A DNA stretch of 64,000 nucleotides. Origin: Pseudomonadota bacterium. Its GTDB lineage: Bacteria > Pseudomonadota > Alphaproteobacteria > Rhodobacterales > Rhodobacteraceae. Where the stretch lies: NCBI GenBank assembly GCA_038533575.1, contig JBCAYL010000001.1, positions 1,516,226 through 1,580,225 of the forward strand, read 5' to 3'. Each line of letters opens with the position of its first letter. Position 1 is the first letter of the stretch. The notes under the pieces were generated by a model. It was not told where the DNA came from. It saw only the letters and a list, made by a program, of their open reading frames with translations, and did no database searches. Shown in pieces: positions 27,104 to 35,020 of this stretch. Made by a program: the position numbers and the translations under genes.

Positions 27104-27449
27104 CGAACGCCACCTCGCCCAGGCGCGGCACGTAATCGGCCGCGCTCAACTCCACGCCGATCAGCGCTTCCGTGAAGAGGAGGAGCATGTCCGGCGGGAA
27201 CATCCCGATGACGAGCCCCGTGGCAACGGCACCGGCAAGGCCGGACATCCCCCGCCAGCCGCCGAGCATGTCCTGCAGGCGCGCGTGCCAGGGGCGTTGC
27301 TCTGCCTGCTCGACCGCCTGCTCCCGCTCCGCATCCGCGAGGATGCGCGCCACGAGGTCCGCGGAGGGCAGAGGGCCTTCGCCGTCGGAAGCCGCGAAGA
27401 CCGCGTCAAGCTCCTCGGCGTTTAGCTCTTTTTCGGGGGGCCGCGTCAT
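27096..27449 (-). CDS. Putative membrane anti-sigma factor
   Basis: The 117-residue protein has a short acidic N-terminal cytosolic part (residues 1-65, NAEELDAVFAASDGEGPLPSADLVARILADAERE), one membrane segment (about 70-92, GLAGAVATGLVIGMFPPDMLLLF) and a short periplasmic tail. It lies between the ECF sigma gene (four-base overlap) and the periplasmic sensor gene (eight-base overlap). This is the topology of small anti-sigma factors such as CnrY. It has no zinc-binding HxxxCxxC motif, so assignment rests on position and topology. Confidence 0.68.
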   Translation of the reverse strand: MTRPPEKELNAEELDAVFAASDGEGPLPSADLVARILADAEREQAVEQAEQRPWHARLQDMLGGWRGMSGLAGAVATGLVIGMFPPDMLLLFTEALIGVELSAADYVPRLGEVAFDG

Positions 27450-28021
27450 CGTTCAAATCCTAATTCTGCGCGACGCGCGGCCAAGGCTTTCGCCAGCGCC
27501 CGCTTGCCCCGCGCCGTCAAACTCTCGACCGCTTCCACGGAGATGTCCATGATCTCGGCGATCTGCGGGTTGGGCAGGTTCTCGATGTGGCGGAGGACAA
27601 CGGCCTCCCGCTGCCGCTCGGGCAATTCCGCCAGCGCATGCTGCAGCGCGGCCGCGCGGGTCTTGGCCATGATGCCCTGCTCCGCGCCGGGCGCAGCATC
27701 GGCGATGTCCGCCGGCTCCTCTAGCGCCGCCGGGCGGGCCTTCCTGAGCCGGTCGGTGCAGAGATTGGCCGTCACCCGATAGAGCCATGTGGTCACCTTC
27801 GCCTCCCCCGGGCGCCAGTCGGGCGCCACCTTCCAGAGACGCAGCAGCGCCTCCTGCGTGACGTCTTCGGCCTCCGCGCGATCATTGAGCAGCCTGTGGG
27901 CATGGGCGAGGATCCGCGGGGCGAGGCGCAGCGTGAGCGAACGCGCTGCGTCCTTGTCTCCATTGGCATAGAGCACCAAGAGGGCGTCATCGCTCACCTC
28001 CGACATCGCATCCAGCGCCAT
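27446..28021 (-). CDS. ECF-type RNA polymerase sigma factor
   Basis: The 191-residue protein has sigma region 2 (residues about 25-90, with AEDVTQEALLRLWKVAPDWRPGEAKVTTWLYRVTANLCTDRLRK) and region 4 (about 125-180, LPERQREAVVLRHIENLPNPQIAEIMDISVEAVESLTARGKRAL). It is a small extracytoplasmic-function sigma factor. I start at ATG 28021; a GTG one codon upstream is possible. It is followed, with overlapping stop and start codons, by a membrane protein and a periplasmic protein, so it is probably held inactive at the membrane until a signal arrives. An EF-hand gene lies 63 bases upstream in the same direction. Confidence 0.92.
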   Translation of the reverse strand: MALDAMSEVSDDALLVLYANGDKDAARSLTLRLAPRILAHAHRLLNDRAEAEDVTQEALLRLWKVAPDWRPGEAKVTTWLYRVTANLCTDRLRKARPAALEEPADIADAAPGAEQGIMAKTRAAALQHALAELPERQREAVVLRHIENLPNPQIAEIMDISVEAVESLTARGKRALAKALAARRAELGFER

Positions 28022-28084
28022 CACTCCATCCCCGCCTGCCGACGGGCCTAGCGGCTGGCGCCGGACCCGTCCAGTTCAGCGGCC

Positions 28085-28570
28085 TCACCCGCGGTCGCGA
28101 CCGTCCCCCCGGCCAAAGCGGAAGCCCCGCGCCTCGCGCGCCTTTCGCATCTCTTCCGGCGAGAGGCCGCCGGAGCCATCGGCATCGAGCCGCTCGAAGC
28201 GGGCCTCCATGCGGTCGGCGCCCGCCCCGAACTCGTCGCGCTCGAGCGTCCCGTTGCCGTTGGCGTCCGCGCGCTCGATGAAGCGGGAGATGCGGGCCTC
28301 GCGCTGGTCGGCGCTCTGGGCTTCGCGCGCGGCGAGTATTTCGGCCATGGAAAGCGCACCGTCGCCATCGATGTCGGTCGCCTCGAAGCGGGCATCGCCG
28401 AAGGCGCGCATCTCGGCGAGGCTGACCTCCCCGTTGCCGTCGGCGTCGAGCTCCGAAAAGCGCGCGCCATCGCCGGCGCGGCCCTCGGCCTCTGCTGAAA
28501 TCGCGCTCAGGCCCGTGAGCCCGATGGACAAGGCAAGGGTGCCTGCGAGAAGCTTCGTCGTCGTGGTCAT
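28085..28570 (-). CDS. Secreted calcium-binding EF-hand protein
   Basis: The 161-residue protein has a signal peptide (about residues 1-28, TKLLAGTLALSIGLTGLSAIS) and four EF-hand loops: DADGNGEVSLAE, DIDGDGALSMAE, DANGNGTLERDE and DADGSGGLSPEE. All four have the calcium ligands at positions 1, 3, 5 and 12. It is presumably periplasmic or secreted. It is transcribed in the same direction as the ECF sigma gene 63 bases downstream. EF-hand proteins commonly lie beside such sigma operons in this family of bacteria, so a functional link is plausible but unproven. Confidence 0.9.
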   Translation of the reverse strand: MTTTTKLLAGTLALSIGLTGLSAISAEAEGRAGDGARFSELDADGNGEVSLAEMRAFGDARFEATDIDGDGALSMAEILAAREAQSADQREARISRFIERADANGNGTLERDEFGAGADRMEARFERLDADGSGGLSPEEMRKAREARGFRFGRGDGRDRG

Positions 28571-28723
28571 CGTGTCGTCCTCGGTGAGGGTAGGTCAGGA
28601 TCGCCCGGCGCCGCCTCACTCCAGCCTCGGACATGCCCTACACGGCCCACGCCGCCCTTTCCGTCGCGCGGCGCGGCGATTTTTCTTTCCCACGCGGTGC
28701 CGGGGGCGTAGGCGGGAGGCATC

Positions 28724-29119
28724 ATGCACGCCACCAGACCTCTCAGCGAAGACGATGCGGACCGCCCCCTCGGGCGTGCGGTGCGCCGCGGGCTCCTCTG
28801 CCGGTGCCCGAAATGCGGCGAGGGGAAGCTGCTTCACCGCTACCTGAAGGTGCGGGATGCCTGCCCGTCCTGCGGCGAGGCCTTTCACCACCAGCGCGCC
28901 GATGACGGGCCGGCCTGGCTCACGCTTCTCATCGTGGGGCACCTCATGGCACCGGCGCTCCATATCGGCTACGTCCGCTACGAGCCGGAGCCGCTGGTGC
29001 TCTTCGCCGTGCTCTCATCGGCGTGCCTCGTGCTGTCTCTCGTCCTGCTGCCGCGGCTCAAGGGGATGATGGTCGCCTTCCAGTGGTCGCGGCGGATGCA
29101 CGGCTTTTCGCGGCCCTGA
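28724..29119 (+). CDS. DUF983 membrane protein with zinc ribbon
   Basis: The 131-residue protein has two Cys-x-x-Cys pairs (CRCPKCGEGKLLH and CPSCGEAFHHQ) that form a zinc ribbon, followed by two membrane segments (about residues 67-85 and 92-112). This is the DUF983 arrangement found in many alphaproteobacteria. The function is unknown; the family often neighbours cytochrome oxidase assembly genes, which is not the case here. A NUDIX gene follows 21 bases later in the same direction. Confidence 0.88.
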   Translation: MHATRPLSEDDADRPLGRAVRRGLLCRCPKCGEGKLLHRYLKVRDACPSCGEAFHHQRADDGPAWLTLLIVGHLMAPALHIGYVRYEPEPLVLFAVLSSACLVLSLVLLPRLKGMMVAFQWSRRMHGFSRP

Positions 29120-29140
29120 TCCCTTGAGCCGAAGGACGCC

Positions 29141-29764
29141 ATGACAGAACCGCCGATCCGAGACGCCGCCACGATCGTCGCCCTCCGGGACATGCAGGGG
29201 CAGAGGCACGTCCTCATGGGCCAGCGCGGCGCGCAGGCGGCCTTCATGCCGTCGAAGTTCGTCTTTCCCGGTGGCGCGGTCGATGCCGCCGACGCTGACA
29301 CGCCGCTCGCGCGGCACGTGGCGGAGCCTTGCGCCACGCGGCTCGCGGGCATGGCCCATGCCCTCGCCGTCGCCGCCATTCGCGAGCTTTGGGAGGAGAC
29401 GGGCCTGATGCTCGGGCAAAGCGGGTCCGCGGCGGGGATGCCCTTTCTGCCCGATGCCGCGCCCCTCAGGTTCGTCTTCCGCGCGATCACCCCGCCGGGG
29501 CGTCCGCGCCGCTTCGACGCGCGGTTTTTCGCGGTGGCCGCCGATGCGCTCTCGGGCGATCTCGATGACTTCTCGCGCGCCTCCGACGAGCTCTCGCATC
29601 TGCGCTGGGTCCCCCTGGAGGAGGCCCGCAGCCTTGATCTGCCTTTCATCACCGAGGTCGTTCTGGCCGAGCTTGCCGCCCTCGATCCGAGCGTCGCGCC
29701 GCCCTCTGTGCCGTTCTTCAAGAACGACGATGAGGAAAGCCTCTTTCTCCGCCTCCGCGGCTAG
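29141..29764 (+). CDS. NUDIX hydrolase
   Basis: The 207-residue protein is a NUDIX pyrophosphohydrolase: VFPGGAVD begins the Nudix box and its catalytic helix is AAIRELWEETGLML. About 30 residues are inserted between the glycine and the REXXEE helix, as in the larger NUDT7/CoA- and NUDT19-like members, so acyl-CoA or another bulky nucleotide is a plausible substrate. The stop codon overlaps that of the convergent exporter gene by three bases. Confidence 0.88.
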   Translation: MTEPPIRDAATIVALRDMQGQRHVLMGQRGAQAAFMPSKFVFPGGAVDAADADTPLARHVAEPCATRLAGMAHALAVAAIRELWEETGLMLGQSGSAAGMPFLPDAAPLRFVFRAITPPGRPRRFDARFFAVAADALSGDLDDFSRASDELSHLRWVPLEEARSLDLPFITEVVLAELAALDPSVAPPSVPFFKNDDEESLFLRLRG

Positions 29765-30657
29765 GAGAACAAAACCACCAGCACCACACTGAGCGCGAGA
29801 GCGGCGATCCCGCCGAGCTCACGCAGCGTGGTGCGCTCGCCGAAGAGGAAGATCGAGAAGAGAAAGGAAAAGATCAGCTCCGTCTGACCGAGCGCCTTCA
29901 CGAGCGCGGCCTTCTGCAGGCCAAAGGCCGTGAACCAGCCGAGAGAGCCCAGCATCGACGTGACGCCGACGAGACTCACCGCACGCCACGCCCGGAAGAC
30001 GCGCTCGATCTCGCCGCGCTCCCACACCCTGAGATAAACGAGCATCATGGCGGTCTGCGCGAGCGTCAGAAGTGCAAGGCCGAAGGCCGCGCGCAGGAAG
30101 ACATCGCCCCCCTCGAGCGCGAGTGCGGCCCCCCGGTAGGTCGCTCCCGAAACGCCGAAGAGCAGCCCCGAGGCCAGCCCCAACGCCGTCGCGCGGTTGA
30201 GCACCCGCGCGCGCCAGTTGCCGCTGATCTCCGGGGAATCTGAAAGCGCGATCACCCCGCCGAGCCCGATCATCAGCGCGAGGAACACGCCGAAGCTGAT
30301 GGTCTCGCCCAAGAGGATGAAGCCGATGAGCGCGGTCTGCAGGACTTCCGTCTTCTTGAAGGTCACCCCCACGGCGAAGTTGCGATGCTGGAAGATCGCC
30401 ACGGTGCACATCGTGGCCAGGATCTGTGCCACCGCGCCGGTGAGCCCGTACGCCCAGAAGGAGGCCGGCGTCGCGGGCATGGCGAGCCCCACCGCTGCCC
30501 CGTACCCGAGCGACAGCGCAAGAAGCAGGGGCCACGCGAAGAGGAAGCGCGCGAAGGTCGCGCCGGCGGTCGAGAGAGACGTGGACCGGAGCCGCTTCTG
30601 CAGCACGAAGCGGAGCGACTGGATGAAGGCCGCGAAAAGCGTGACGGGGATCCACAT
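29761..30657 (-). CDS. EamA/DMT-family transporter
   Basis: The 298-residue protein has ten predicted membrane segments in two repeated halves, the drug/metabolite transporter (EamA) pattern: WIPVTLFAAFIQSLRFVLQK, NFAVGVTFKKTEVLQTALIGFILLGE for the first half, and ALGQTELIFSFLFSIFLFGERTTLRELGG for the second. The substrate is unknown; relatives export amino acids or metabolites. It is convergent with the NUDIX gene and 23 bases downstream of the desaturase gene. Confidence 0.88.
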   Translation of the reverse strand: MWIPVTLFAAFIQSLRFVLQKRLRSTSLSTAGATFARFLFAWPLLLALSLGYGAAVGLAMPATPASFWAYGLTGAVAQILATMCTVAIFQHRNFAVGVTFKKTEVLQTALIGFILLGETISFGVFLALMIGLGGVIALSDSPEISGNWRARVLNRATALGLASGLLFGVSGATYRGAALALEGGDVFLRAAFGLALLTLAQTAMMLVYLRVWERGEIERVFRAWRAVSLVGVTSMLGSLGWFTAFGLQKAALVKALGQTELIFSFLFSIFLFGERTTLRELGGIAALALSVVLVVLFS

Positions 30658-30680
30658 GGGATCCCCCTACGCCCCGGGCC

Positions 30681-31544
30681 CTACCGGCGCCAGAGCGGGT
30701 GCGGCACCGGGTCCTTGGCGCGCAGGAAGTGTCGCCGGAAGACCTCGCCGTAGGAGGCGAAGCGATAATGCGCATTCGTCTCGAGATAAGTGGCGCGGTT
30801 GCGCGCGAACTGGCCCGGCAGATCGTACCACGGGACGCCGGGGTGAAGGTGGTGGACGACGTGCAGGTTGTTGTTGAGGAAGAGGAGCGAGAGCGGACCC
30901 CGGTCCTCGATGATCACCGACCGCCCGCCCGCCTGCTCGTGGGCTTGGTGCTCGCAGAACGTGCGGATCTTGAGCAGGGAAAGCCCGCCATAGGCGGCGA
31001 CCAGATAGGCCCAGAGCGGTAGCGGCGCGAGCGTCACCACCCAGAGCACCGCCGCCACGGCCGGGACATGAAGCGCCCAGCCCAGGATCACCCGCGGCGT
31101 GAGCGCGCGCAGGTCCCCCGCCATGAAAAGCACCTGCCCCACCACAGGCCCGATGAGCATCCGGCCCGCCAACGTGTTGTTGAAGCTCAGAATAGCGCGC
31201 GCCGAGGCCGGGAGCCGCTCCCACGCTCCCGCGTCGAGGTAGTTGGCTTCCGGATCGTCCAGCGGATCGGTGAGCCGCGCATCACGATGATGCGCGAGGT
31301 GAGTGTCGTAGAAGCGCAAGTAGGGGATGGCGAGCGTCAGCGGCGGCCACGCCAGCGCCGCATTGAGCCAGCGGTTGCGAAAGGGGTGCCCATGGATCGC
31401 CTCGTGCTGGAGCGAGCAGTGCAGCGCGATGAGCACCGCGAGCGCGGGGATCGCGAGACCCACGGGCGCGTGAAGCGCCGCGGCGATCCCGCCATAGACC
31501 AGGGCGAAGAGCGCGAGCGTGGGCCATTCGACGGGCCGCCTCAT
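30681..31544 (-). CDS. Fatty acid desaturase family protein
   Basis: Membrane desaturases/hydroxylases use a di-iron centre bound by histidine clusters. The 287-residue protein has three: HCSLQHEAIHGHP (residues 42-53), HLAHH (82-86) and HVVHHLHP (228-235), with FCEHQAHE as an extra histidine pair. Membrane segments lie at about 8-40, 65-80 and 150-195. It could act on fatty acids or carotenoids. The start ATG 31544 overlaps the DUF2061 stop (ATGA), so the two are coupled. The divergent XRE-type gene is a candidate regulator. Confidence 0.88.
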   Translation of the reverse strand: MRRPVEWPTLALFALVYGGIAAALHAPVGLAIPALAVLIALHCSLQHEAIHGHPFRNRWLNAALAWPPLTLAIPYLRFYDTHLAHHRDARLTDPLDDPEANYLDAGAWERLPASARAILSFNNTLAGRMLIGPVVGQVLFMAGDLRALTPRVILGWALHVPAVAAVLWVVTLAPLPLWAYLVAAYGGLSLLKIRTFCEHQAHEQAGGRSVIIEDRGPLSLLFLNNNLHVVHHLHPGVPWYDLPGQFARNRATYLETNAHYRFASYGEVFRRHFLRAKDPVPHPLWRR

Positions 31545-31741
31545 GTCCGCCCCCAAGGGATGCGCGCCCAGATCCGCTCGTAGGCCACGTAGATCAGGAG
31601 GCCGAGCAGGCTGTTGGTGGCGGCCATGCCCCCGCTGACGGTGAGGGACCCCGTGACGGCGAAGCCCACCCCCGTCATGACGAGGAGACCGATGAGTGTC
31701 CAAAGCGCGGCTTTGACGAAGGTGCGCAGGCGGCTGTCCAT
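31541..31741 (-). CDS. DUF2061 small membrane protein
   Basis: The 66-residue protein has two membrane segments: MDSRLRTFVKAALWTLIGLLVMTGVG and SLLGLLIYVAYERIWARIPWG. The KA-x-x-WR/W...LLxYxxYExxW pattern matches the DUF2061 family, whose role is unknown. I chose ATG 31741 over longer in-frame starts, because the family starts near this point. It overlaps the desaturase gene by four bases and is divergent from the regulator at 31825. Confidence 0.85.
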   Translation of the reverse strand: MDSRLRTFVKAALWTLIGLLVMTGVGFAVTGSLTVSGGMAATNSLLGLLIYVAYERIWARIPWGRT

Positions 31742-31808
31742 GCCCCATGCCTTGCCGCTTTCGAAGGCTGTGGGCCATCCGGCGAATAGTTCACATCGGT
31801 CGACAATC

Positions 31809-31822
31809 GTGATAATTATCAC
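31809..31822. promoter_or_regulatory. Perfect 14-bp palindrome at the regulator start codon
   Basis: GTGATAATTATCAC is a perfect palindrome and stands out by its A+T content. It ends two bases before ATG 31825 of the XRE-type regulator and 67 bases before the divergent DUF2061 start. No Shine-Dalgarno sequence is possible there because the palindrome occupies the site. It may be the operator for autoregulation and for control of the desaturase operon. Confidence 0.6.
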
Positions 31823-31824
31823 CA

Positions 31825-32682
31825 ATGCAGAGAATTACCGACAAACGGGACCGCGCCACCCTGCTCCGCGAGCGCCTCCATCAGGTCCTCGCCACCACGG
31901 GCACCTCCCAAAGCGCCCTGGCCCGCGCCACCGGGGTCGACCGCTCGACCATCAGCCAGCTTCTCAGGGACGCAGGGCCGCGCCTGCCCAACGCACAGCT
32001 CGTCGCCGAATGCGCCGCCGCGCTCGGCGTGAGCGCGGACTGGCTCCTCGGCCTCTCGGACCGGCCCGAGCAGGCCTCCGACCTCGTCGCCGCCGCCATG
32101 ACCGTCACGGAGGCGCCGCGCGCCCTCGTCGACGAACAGATCTTCGCCTGGCACCAGGAGGCGCAGGGCTACAAGATCCGCCACGTGCCTGCGGGCCTGC
32201 CCGACATGCTCAAGACGACGGAGATGCTGCGCTGGGAATACGAGCCGTCCCTCGGGCGTACCACCGACCAGGCCATCGGCGCGAGCCAGGACAAGCTCGA
32301 CTGGATGCAGGCCTCCCGGTCCGATTACGAGATCGCCGTCCCCGTCCACGATCTGCGCGCCATGGCCCAGGCGGAAGGCTATTATCAGCACCTCCCCGCC
32401 ACGATCCGCGCGGCCCAGCTCGAGCGACTCGAGGCGCTCCACGAGGAGCTCTACCCCCGCCTGCGCCTGCATCTCTTCGACGCGCGCAGGCTCTTCTCCG
32501 CGCCGGTGACGATCTTCGGCTCGCTCCTCGCGGTCATTTATCTGGGCTCGAACTACCTCGCCTTCCGCGACAGTGACCGGGTGGAGACCATCACCCGCCA
32601 TTTCGACCGCCTCGTGCGCGCCGCCGAGATCGGGGACCGCGAATTCCCCGCCTACATCGCGCTCCTGCGGCGCGGGCTCTAG
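31825..32682 (+). CDS. XRE-type helix-turn-helix regulator with large C-terminal domain
   Basis: The 285-residue protein has an N-terminal XRE/Cro helix-turn-helix (residues about 15-75, TSQSALARATGVDRSTISQLLRD then ALGVSADWLLGLSD). The remaining 200 residues form a domain I do not recognise, with SDYEIAVPVHDLRAMAQAEGYY and FSAPVTIFGSLLAVIYLGSNYLAF. It starts immediately after the 14-bp palindrome and has no usual ribosome site, so the mRNA may be leaderless. It is divergent from the DUF2061-desaturase pair and probably regulates membrane lipid desaturation; that is inference from position. Confidence 0.82.
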   Translation: MQRITDKRDRATLLRERLHQVLATTGTSQSALARATGVDRSTISQLLRDAGPRLPNAQLVAECAAALGVSADWLLGLSDRPEQASDLVAAAMTVTEAPRALVDEQIFAWHQEAQGYKIRHVPAGLPDMLKTTEMLRWEYEPSLGRTTDQAIGASQDKLDWMQASRSDYEIAVPVHDLRAMAQAEGYYQHLPATIRAAQLERLEALHEELYPRLRLHLFDARRLFSAPVTIFGSLLAVIYLGSNYLAFRDSDRVETITRHFDRLVRAAEIGDREFPAYIALLRRGL

Positions 32683-33425
32683 ACCTTTGGGTCCGGGGTC
32701 TCCGTATGCCCGTCCACCGCGATGACCTGCCCCGACACCATCCGCGCCGCGTCAGAGGCGAGGAAGACCGCCATCTCGGCGATGTCCTCTGCCGTCACGA
32801 GGCGCCTGAGCGAGACGCCCGAGGCATAGCCCGCATAGACCTCGTCCCGCGTCATGCCCTTGGCCTTGGCCTCGCGCTCCAACACGCCCTCCATGCGCGG
32901 CCCTTCCACAGCGCCCGGGCAGATGGCGTTGGCACGGATCCCGTGCGGGCCCAGCTCCATGGCCACCGTCTTCATGAGCCCGATCACGGCCCATTTGGCC
33001 GCCGCGTAGGGCGCGCGATAGGGATAGCCGTAGAGCCCCGCCGTGGAACTCGTGAAGATTATAGCCCCCTGCCCTCGCGCCTTCATGGCGGGGGCCGCGT
33101 GCTTGGCAGCGAGGAACGCGCCCTCGAGGTTCACCGACACGCAGCGCCGCCAGTCCTCGAGCGCCACGTCTTCCAGCGCCGCCGTGGGCCCGGCGATACC
33201 CGCATTGGCACAGAGCGTGTCGAGCGGCCCGGTCTCGGCGAGGAGGCCCGCCATGGCCCTCTCGTCGGCGGCATCCACCGCGCGTGCCTGCCAGTCCGGC
33301 GGGCACGCAGCGAGCGCCGCCGCATCCACATCGGTCACCCAGACCTCGTAATCCGCCGCCGCGAAGCGTTCGGCCATGGCCCGCCCGATGCCCGAGGCCC
33401 CCGCCGTGATCAGCACCCGCTTCAC
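32679..33425 (-). CDS. Short-chain dehydrogenase/reductase in the carnitine gene run
   Basis: The 248-residue SDR has the cofactor motif TAGASGIGRAMAERF at residues 7-21, CANAGIAG, the serine of FTSSTAGLYGYP and the catalytic Y-x-x-x-K in PYAAAKWAV. The VTDVD stretch after the second strand suggests preference for NAD. It overlaps the carnitine dehydrogenase/thioesterase gene by four bases (ATGA), placing it in the same operon. A 3-hydroxybutyrate dehydrogenase-like role (handling acetoacetate from the BKACE step) would fit, but the substrate is not determined. Confidence 0.85.
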   Translation of the reverse strand: MKRVLITAGASGIGRAMAERFAAADYEVWVTDVDAAALAACPPDWQARAVDAADERAMAGLLAETGPLDTLCANAGIAGPTAALEDVALEDWRRCVSVNLEGAFLAAKHAAPAMKARGQGAIIFTSSTAGLYGYPYRAPYAAAKWAVIGLMKTVAMELGPHGIRANAICPGAVEGPRMEGVLEREAKAKGMTRDEVYAGYASGVSLRRLVTAEDIAEMAVFLASDAARMVSGQVIAVDGHTETPDPKV

Positions 33426-34873
33426 TTCGCGCCCACCGCGCGGCCTGCCCCGTCTGGCCTGCCGAGCCGCGCATGGGCCTCCGCGTAGGCGCCGAGCCGT
33501 GCGGCCACCGCCTCGGACGGGGGCGAGGCGCGCCGCGTCTCGAGGCTCACGTGGATCAGCATGTGCTCCCCCGTGGCGAGCAGTCGTTCGCCCGCGCGCA
33601 TCTCGTGCCAGAGATGCATCTTCTTGCCCGCCCCCTCGAGGACCTGCGTCGTGATGGTGATCACCGCCCCGGCATGGACCTCGTCGAGATGCCGGATATG
33701 GGTTTCGGCCGTGAAGTAGCTGCCGCCCGAGGCGATGTAGGCCGCGTCGCAGCCGATCATCTCCATGAACCGGTCCGTGGCGTCGCCGAAGGCCTGCAAG
33801 TAGCGGGCTTCGTTCATGTGCCCGTTGTAGTCGGTCCAGTCGAGCGGCACGGCCCGGCGCACTGTCTCCACCGCCGCCGCCTCTGTCCCGTCGCTCGGCT
33901 CCACGGGCGCGAAGCTTGCTTCGTGCCCGGAGATCAGCGCGCCCGCGCCCCAGCCCTGCGCCTTCAGCGCCCGCATCATGGCCACGAGATTGCCGTCCCG
34001 GATCCGCTCGAGGTCGCGGATCGAGCGGCCGCCGGACTGCGCGTCAGACTGCGCCGCGATCGTCTCGATGAGATCGTCGGTCAGCTCCGGGACATCCATG
34101 AGCTTCGTCCAGGGCCACTCCAAGGCCGGCCCGAATTGCGCGATGAAGTGCTTCATCCCCGCCTCGCCGCCCGCGATACGGTAGGTCTCGAAGAGGCCCA
34201 TCTGCGCCCAGCGCAGGCCAAAGCCGTAGCGGATGGCGTCGTCGATCTCCTCGGTCGTCGCGACCCCGTCCTTCACGAGCCAGAGGGCCTCGCGCCACAC
34301 GGCCTCGAGGAAGCGGTCCGCGATATGGGCGTCGATCTCCTGCCGCACCCGGAGAGGATACATGCCGATCGCGCGCAGCGTCTCCGCGGCCCGCTCGATC
34401 AGCGCCGCGTCGTTCGCCGCGCTCGGCACGAGCTCCACCAGCGGCAGGAGGTAGACCGGGTTGAACGGATGGGCGACGACGATCTGTCCTGGCCGGAGCG
34501 CGCCCACCTGCAGCTCGGAGGGTTTGAAGCCCGAGGTGGAGGATCCGATCACCGCCTCCGGCGGACAGACCTCTTGCAGGGCCGTGTAGACGTGATGCTT
34601 GAGCTCGAGCCGCTCGGGCACGCTTTCCTGCACCCAGTCGGCGCCAGCCACCGCCGCGGCGAGATCGGTCTCCATCGAGAGCCGCCCTTCGCGCGGTAGC
34701 GCCCGGTCGTAGAGCCCGGGCAGGGCGCGCCGCGCATTCTGCAGCACGTCTCCGAGCTTCCGCTCGGCCTCCGGGTCCGGGTCGAACACCGACACGTCCC
34801 ATCCATTCAAGAGAAATCGCGCGGCCCAGCCGCCGCCGATCACGCCCCCGCCAACAATCGCAGCTCTAGGCAT
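33422..34873 (-). CDS. L-carnitine dehydrogenase fused to a hotdog thioesterase
   Basis: The protein oxidises L-carnitine to 3-dehydrocarnitine, and the fused domain hydrolyses betainyl-CoA in the same pathway. The 483 residues comprise an N-terminal 3-hydroxyacyl-CoA dehydrogenase-type Rossmann domain (AAIVGGGVIGGGWAARFL, residues 4-21; VVAHPFNPVYLLPLVE), its helical domain, and from about residue 330 a hotdog thioesterase (VPLDWTDYNGHMNEARYLQAFGDA). Such fusions are known in rhizobia and roseobacters. ATG 34873 gives the family N-terminus. BKACE lies upstream, so carnitine is converted to betaine by this operon. Confidence 0.92.
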   Translation of the reverse strand: MPRAAIVGGGVIGGGWAARFLLNGWDVSVFDPDPEAERKLGDVLQNARRALPGLYDRALPREGRLSMETDLAAAVAGADWVQESVPERLELKHHVYTALQEVCPPEAVIGSSTSGFKPSELQVGALRPGQIVVAHPFNPVYLLPLVELVPSAANDAALIERAAETLRAIGMYPLRVRQEIDAHIADRFLEAVWREALWLVKDGVATTEEIDDAIRYGFGLRWAQMGLFETYRIAGGEAGMKHFIAQFGPALEWPWTKLMDVPELTDDLIETIAAQSDAQSGGRSIRDLERIRDGNLVAMMRALKAQGWGAGALISGHEASFAPVEPSDGTEAAAVETVRRAVPLDWTDYNGHMNEARYLQAFGDATDRFMEMIGCDAAYIASGGSYFTAETHIRHLDEVHAGAVITITTQVLEGAGKKMHLWHEMRAGERLLATGEHMLIHVSLETRRASPPSEAVAARLGAYAEAHARLGRPDGAGRAVGAK

Positions 34874-34940
34874 GGTGCCCCCTCCCCGCGTCCTGAGACC
34901 TCTCGGTCCGGCATCCGGTCGCTCGGGCACACTTGCGCCC

Positions 34941-35011
34941 CGGTTTCTTTGTGCCCGGTTTCTTTGTGCCTGTACCTCGGGGGGAGGCGAAGCCGGGGGG
35001 CAGAGCCCCCC
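34941..35011. repeat. Dispersed TCTTTGTGCC...TACCTC repeat, copy A, with hairpin
   Basis: Two perfect tandem copies of CGGTTTCTTTGTGCC (34941-34955 and 34956-34970) are followed by TACCTC (34973-34978) and a hairpin GGGGGGC-AGA-GCCCCCC (34995-35011). The same core and a similar GGGGC-AGA-GCCCC hairpin occur at 47669-47710, and the core alone at 62047-62074. It lies between two minus-strand genes, downstream of the small lipoprotein, and may act as a transcript end. Confidence 0.6.
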
Positions 35012-35020
35012 AGCCCGTCT

